Shown piece by piece: positions 61,420 to 64,000 of a DNA stretch of 64,000 nucleotides. The stretch's first letter is position 1. Every line of letters begins with the position of its first letter. Source of the DNA: Datisca glomerata (taxonomy: Eukaryota > Streptophyta > Magnoliopsida > Cucurbitales > Datiscaceae); contig QANY01011400.1 in the NCBI GenBank assembly GCA_003255025.1, positions 1,570,787 to 1,634,786 on the forward strand, read 5' to 3'. Position numbers and translations under genes: made by a program. Below the pieces are notes generated by a model that had not been told where the DNA came from, searched no databases, and was given only the letters and a program-made list of their open reading frames with translations.

Positions 61420-63512
61420 TGTAACGCCCCGGATCCTTGAGGGATAAACATACGTGTAATTTCACAATTTTGAAATCTCTAATTAGAAATAAACCCTAAT
61501 TTTGAGAAAATTTCCAAATTGAAAATTCTTAATATGTAACAGAATCAACATGATAACATACTAATATAAAATCAGTCATACCCAAATATTTATCTCATGA
61601 TAATCAAATTAATAATTGAACAATAAACAATTACCAAAGTGTTAACGAAATATAATAATTATTGAAAAATGGTTAAACAGATAATAAATACATGATACAA
61701 TTATAATATCAGAGTCACAACATTATATAAGTCAATTTACACAAACATATATATAAACATAACATACTTATAGACAATTAAAGTTGATGATAATAACATA
61801 AATTATCACACGTGGGTCACATTATAATGTAAATCCACTTACATCATATATATGTATCACACATGGGTCACATTACGATATAAATTCACTTACACAAAGC
61901 ATATACATTTATAACAACGGGAGTCACACCATCATGTAAGCCCACTTATCTGAAGCAGAAGAATGAATAAATAATTAATGACCTGAAATCCAAAAAATAA
62001 TATAATCACTAAATTGTTTTGAAATAAAATAATATAAACACATTTTTAATATAATAAAATAAAAAAGAATTAATTAAAATGGTGCGAAGGGGTCTGAGCG
62101 AGGTCGAAAAATAATATATCGGGTCCAGAGTCAAATGATAAAGCTTTGGGTCAAACGGTTCAGACTGGGCTGGCTCATACCAGACCGGTTCGGTTCTATC
62201 GGCTAGGCCGGTTCAGACTGGTCTGGTTAAACTGAACCGGTTCAGTTCAGGCTGAACCGGTTTAGGACAGAACAACAGGGTGCAAGACCCAGTTGCAGAA
62301 CAAGAAAACGAGAAAACAGGGGGAAAGAGAGAGAAAACTAGAAAGTGAGAGAAACAAAGAGGGGAAGAAAAATAGTGAGGGAATCTGAGAGGGGAAGAGA
62401 GAAAGGGGGATATATAGAGAAGCAGAGAGATACAGAGATAGAGAAAATCAAAGAGAGGGAGAGAAAGAAACAAAGAGTGGGAGGGACAGATGATAGAGAG
62501 AGAAACAGAGGGCGAGAGAGAGGGGAAAAAAGGGAGAGAGAAAAGACAGAGAAAGAAGAGAAGAAGAAAGAATTTGGGAGAGAGAAACAAAAGGAGAAAG
62601 ATGAAGCAAAAGAGGGAGAAACAAAGAACAAATGAAGAAAGACAAAGAGGAACAAGAAAAGAAAAAAAGAAAGGAAACAGAGAGAGAGCAGGGAGAAAGC
62701 AAAGAGGGACAGAGAAAGAAAAAATGAGAGACAATGCAAAGAGGAAGAGACAAAGCAGAAGAGAGAGAAATTGAGAGAGAAAAAGAGAAACAAAGGGCGA
62801 GAGAGAAGGAAACAGAGGGAGAGAGAAAAGACAGAGAAAGAAGAGAAAAAGAAGAAACAGTGGGTTTCCGTTGGGGCTGCCAGAAAATTGAAGAAGAATT
62901 CATGGGTTGCGTTTAAGAGAGATCCGAGAGAAAGAGAAAAAACAGAAAGGGAGGGAGACGAAGCAAGGACGAGAGGGAGAGAGACAAAAACAAAGAGAGA
63001 GAGAGATTAAAGAAAGAAATCAAGAAAAAAGGAGAAGAAGATTACCCAAATGCAAAGCTTGTAGCGGCTAAGGTCTAGAGAGAGACCAACAAAGAAGAAG
63101 AAGGATTGGTGGCCTACAGGTGGCTGCGTGGGGTGAGAGGTTGCGAGGGGGAGGAGAGAGTTGAAGAACAAATATTTGGAATATATATATATATATATTA
63201 GGTTAGGGCTAGCTTAGTATGGATATGCATGTAGTGTGAGTGAGTTTCAATTGAGAGGTGAGATGGCCGAATCATGGATAAAAATAGGGTTAGGGTAATA
63301 CTAGGGTATACATAAGCATATGGTGTGAGTGAGTTTAAAAATTATATGCTAAAACACTTTTAAAGTTTTTTAAAAAATCAAACTTTGAATAAATCTTATC
63401 TAATTAAAAATAGTTTTACAAATAATCCAAATTTAAAATCAAAATTTAAAATTATATTATCTTTTAAATCAATTTTACGAAAATGCTCATTTACGAAATG
63501 TCGGATATTACA
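61420..63512. mobile_element. Solo Ty3/gypsy LTR, 2093 bp
   Basis: Begins TGTAACGCCCCGGATCC and ends GAAATGTCGGATATTACA, the TGTAACRCCCCG...TTACA form of plant gypsy LTRs. It is flanked by identical CTAAC. No internal region, so it is a solo LTR. It holds a GC-richer patch with CCGGTTCRGTT repeats (about 62150-62270), a GA-rich tract (62325-63040) and an (AT)n run (63181-63198). Orientation was not decided. Confidence 0.88.
62325..63040. repeat. GA-rich (polypurine) tract of about 700 bp
   Basis: Almost pure A/G on the plus strand with GAGAGAGA and GAAAGA units. All open frames here on either strand (Arg/Glu/Lys-rich one way, Ser/Leu/Phe-rich the other) are compositional artefacts. Confidence 0.9.
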
Positions 63513-63517
63513 CTAAC
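63513..63517. repeat. Right TSD of gypsy solo LTR (CTAAC)
   Basis: Matches 61415-61419. Confidence 0.9.
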
Positions 63518-63599
63518 AAAACAACTTAAAAATCAAATGAAACTTTATTTAAGCTCAAAACCAATAAAAACACATAAAATGCGAATTGTGCCTCATATC

Positions 63600-63835
63600 A
63601 TGGATTTCAATCTTTGTTCTTCCAAATCCAAGCCTTGCACATAAAGATAAATTACTATCTTTGGTGATACTTTAGAATCTTCTAGAACAACCTCTTTGAC
63701 CTGCAATTCCATGATTTCGCCTTGTAAAGCCTATTTCATCCTCTTTGTTCTCGCATGAGTTATTTGGACCGCCAATTTCTTGTAATGGATCTTGTGAGTA
63801 TTTTGAAACAACACCTCGATCTCCATCATTAATGT
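63600..63835 (-). pseudogene. Ty3/gypsy pol 3' end (minus-strand copy)
   Basis: Minus-strand reading includes GDRGVVSKYSQDPLQEIGGP and CENKEDE, then a decayed counterpart of MTRARTKRMKEAL. Inverted copy of 59735-59970. Confidence 0.65.
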
Positions 63836-63887
63836 ACAAAGATCTTAGTTTATATAACTTTACAAAAAAAGAAAGAATAACAAATAG

Positions 63888-63931
63888 TTAGCAAATGATT
63901 GGCTGAGATATACATGCCAATCATTTGCTAA
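63888..63931. repeat. Perfect inverted repeat with 16-bp arms and 12-nt loop
   Basis: TTAGCAAATGATTGGC (63888-63903), loop of 12 nt, then its exact reverse complement GCCAATCATTTGCTAA (63916-63931). Confidence 0.95.
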
Positions 63932-64000
63932 TCGGTTATGAGAGATATTCCTCTTCAGCCTATAAGGAAGCACAAAGTGATACGTTTTTTTAGCAGCCTT

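Larger units (their letters stand above)
61056..63640 (-). repeat. Gypsy LTR (minus strand), split by a second gypsy solo LTR
   Basis: Runs on the minus strand from just after the pol end (about 63640) to the PBS at 61055. Without the 2.1-kb insertion it is about 0.45-0.5 kb. TATA box at 61321-61335. The outer boundary is not exact. Confidence 0.5.

Noticed and set aside
62213..63010. Several overlapping long open frames on both strands
   Set aside because: They arise from a GA/CT-rich low-complexity tract; products are Arg/Glu/Lys or Ser/Leu/Phe strings with no domain.
1..64000. tRNA, rRNA and CRISPR features
   Set aside because: No tRNA B-box with a matching A-box and cloverleaf was seen, no rRNA motif, and no regularly spaced identical repeats with unique spacers.

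Overview
This window is nuclear DNA from a flowering plant, most likely a eudicot. It is AT-rich, has spliced genes with GT/AG introns, and most of its length is layered retrotransposons and DNA transposons. I cannot name the species. Three host genes are well supported. The first is a nine-exon RHOMBOID-LIKE 10 (RBL10) plastid rhomboid gene at 15227-19041 (+). The second is a Pro/Ser-rich membrane protein of the DUF7036 type at 21575-25354 (-), whose C-terminal exon is not settled. The third is a three-exon F-box/LRR gene at 52578-54144 (+), 419 codons, resembling the Arabidopsis At1g67190 type. Nearly every other long reading frame belongs to a decayed mobile element or is a chance frame.

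Region 1 to 13667 holds two Ty1/copia elements on the minus strand. Copia-1 (left edge outside the window, right edge 7458, LTR about 1.79 kb) is inserted into the RNase H coding region of Copia-2 (7459-13667, LTR 1.88 kb). Small MULE-like and repetitive debris follows (about 14040-14720), then RBL10, then an intergenic stretch with a hairpin (20054-20117), then the DUF7036 gene.

Region 25355 to 49160 is repeat-rich. It has a 5'-truncated LINE (27302-29342, -), then a strongly nested block. A short-LTR copia element on the plus strand (Copia-A, 30444-45320) carries three separate insertions, each recognisable by target-site duplication (TSD). These are solo LTR B1 (32712-35644), which itself holds a hAT fragment; full-length copia element C on the minus strand (36168-42340, TSD GAACC); and solo LTR B2 (42612-44140, TSD GTTTT), of the same family as B1. 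Next comes a hAT element (45447-49159) with a decayed ZMYM1/TTF-type transposase on the minus strand, split by an 836-bp non-autonomous Helitron (46778-47613).

Region 51400 to 64000 has the F-box gene, then a Mutator-like element (about 55335-59245). That element carries a transposase N-terminal fragment and a broken plant-mobile-domain gene but no catalytic transposase core. The window ends in Ty3/gypsy debris: two inverted copies of a pol-end/LTR segment (59735-60115 and 61360-63835), one split by a 2093-bp solo gypsy LTR with TSD CTAAC that contains a GA-rich tract of about 700 bp.

I found no gene cluster, CRISPR array, tRNA or rRNA. The notable content is the insertion history, the intact boundaries of several nested elements, the Helitron, the MULE carrying a plant mobile domain, and a few unexplained hairpins and minisatellites.
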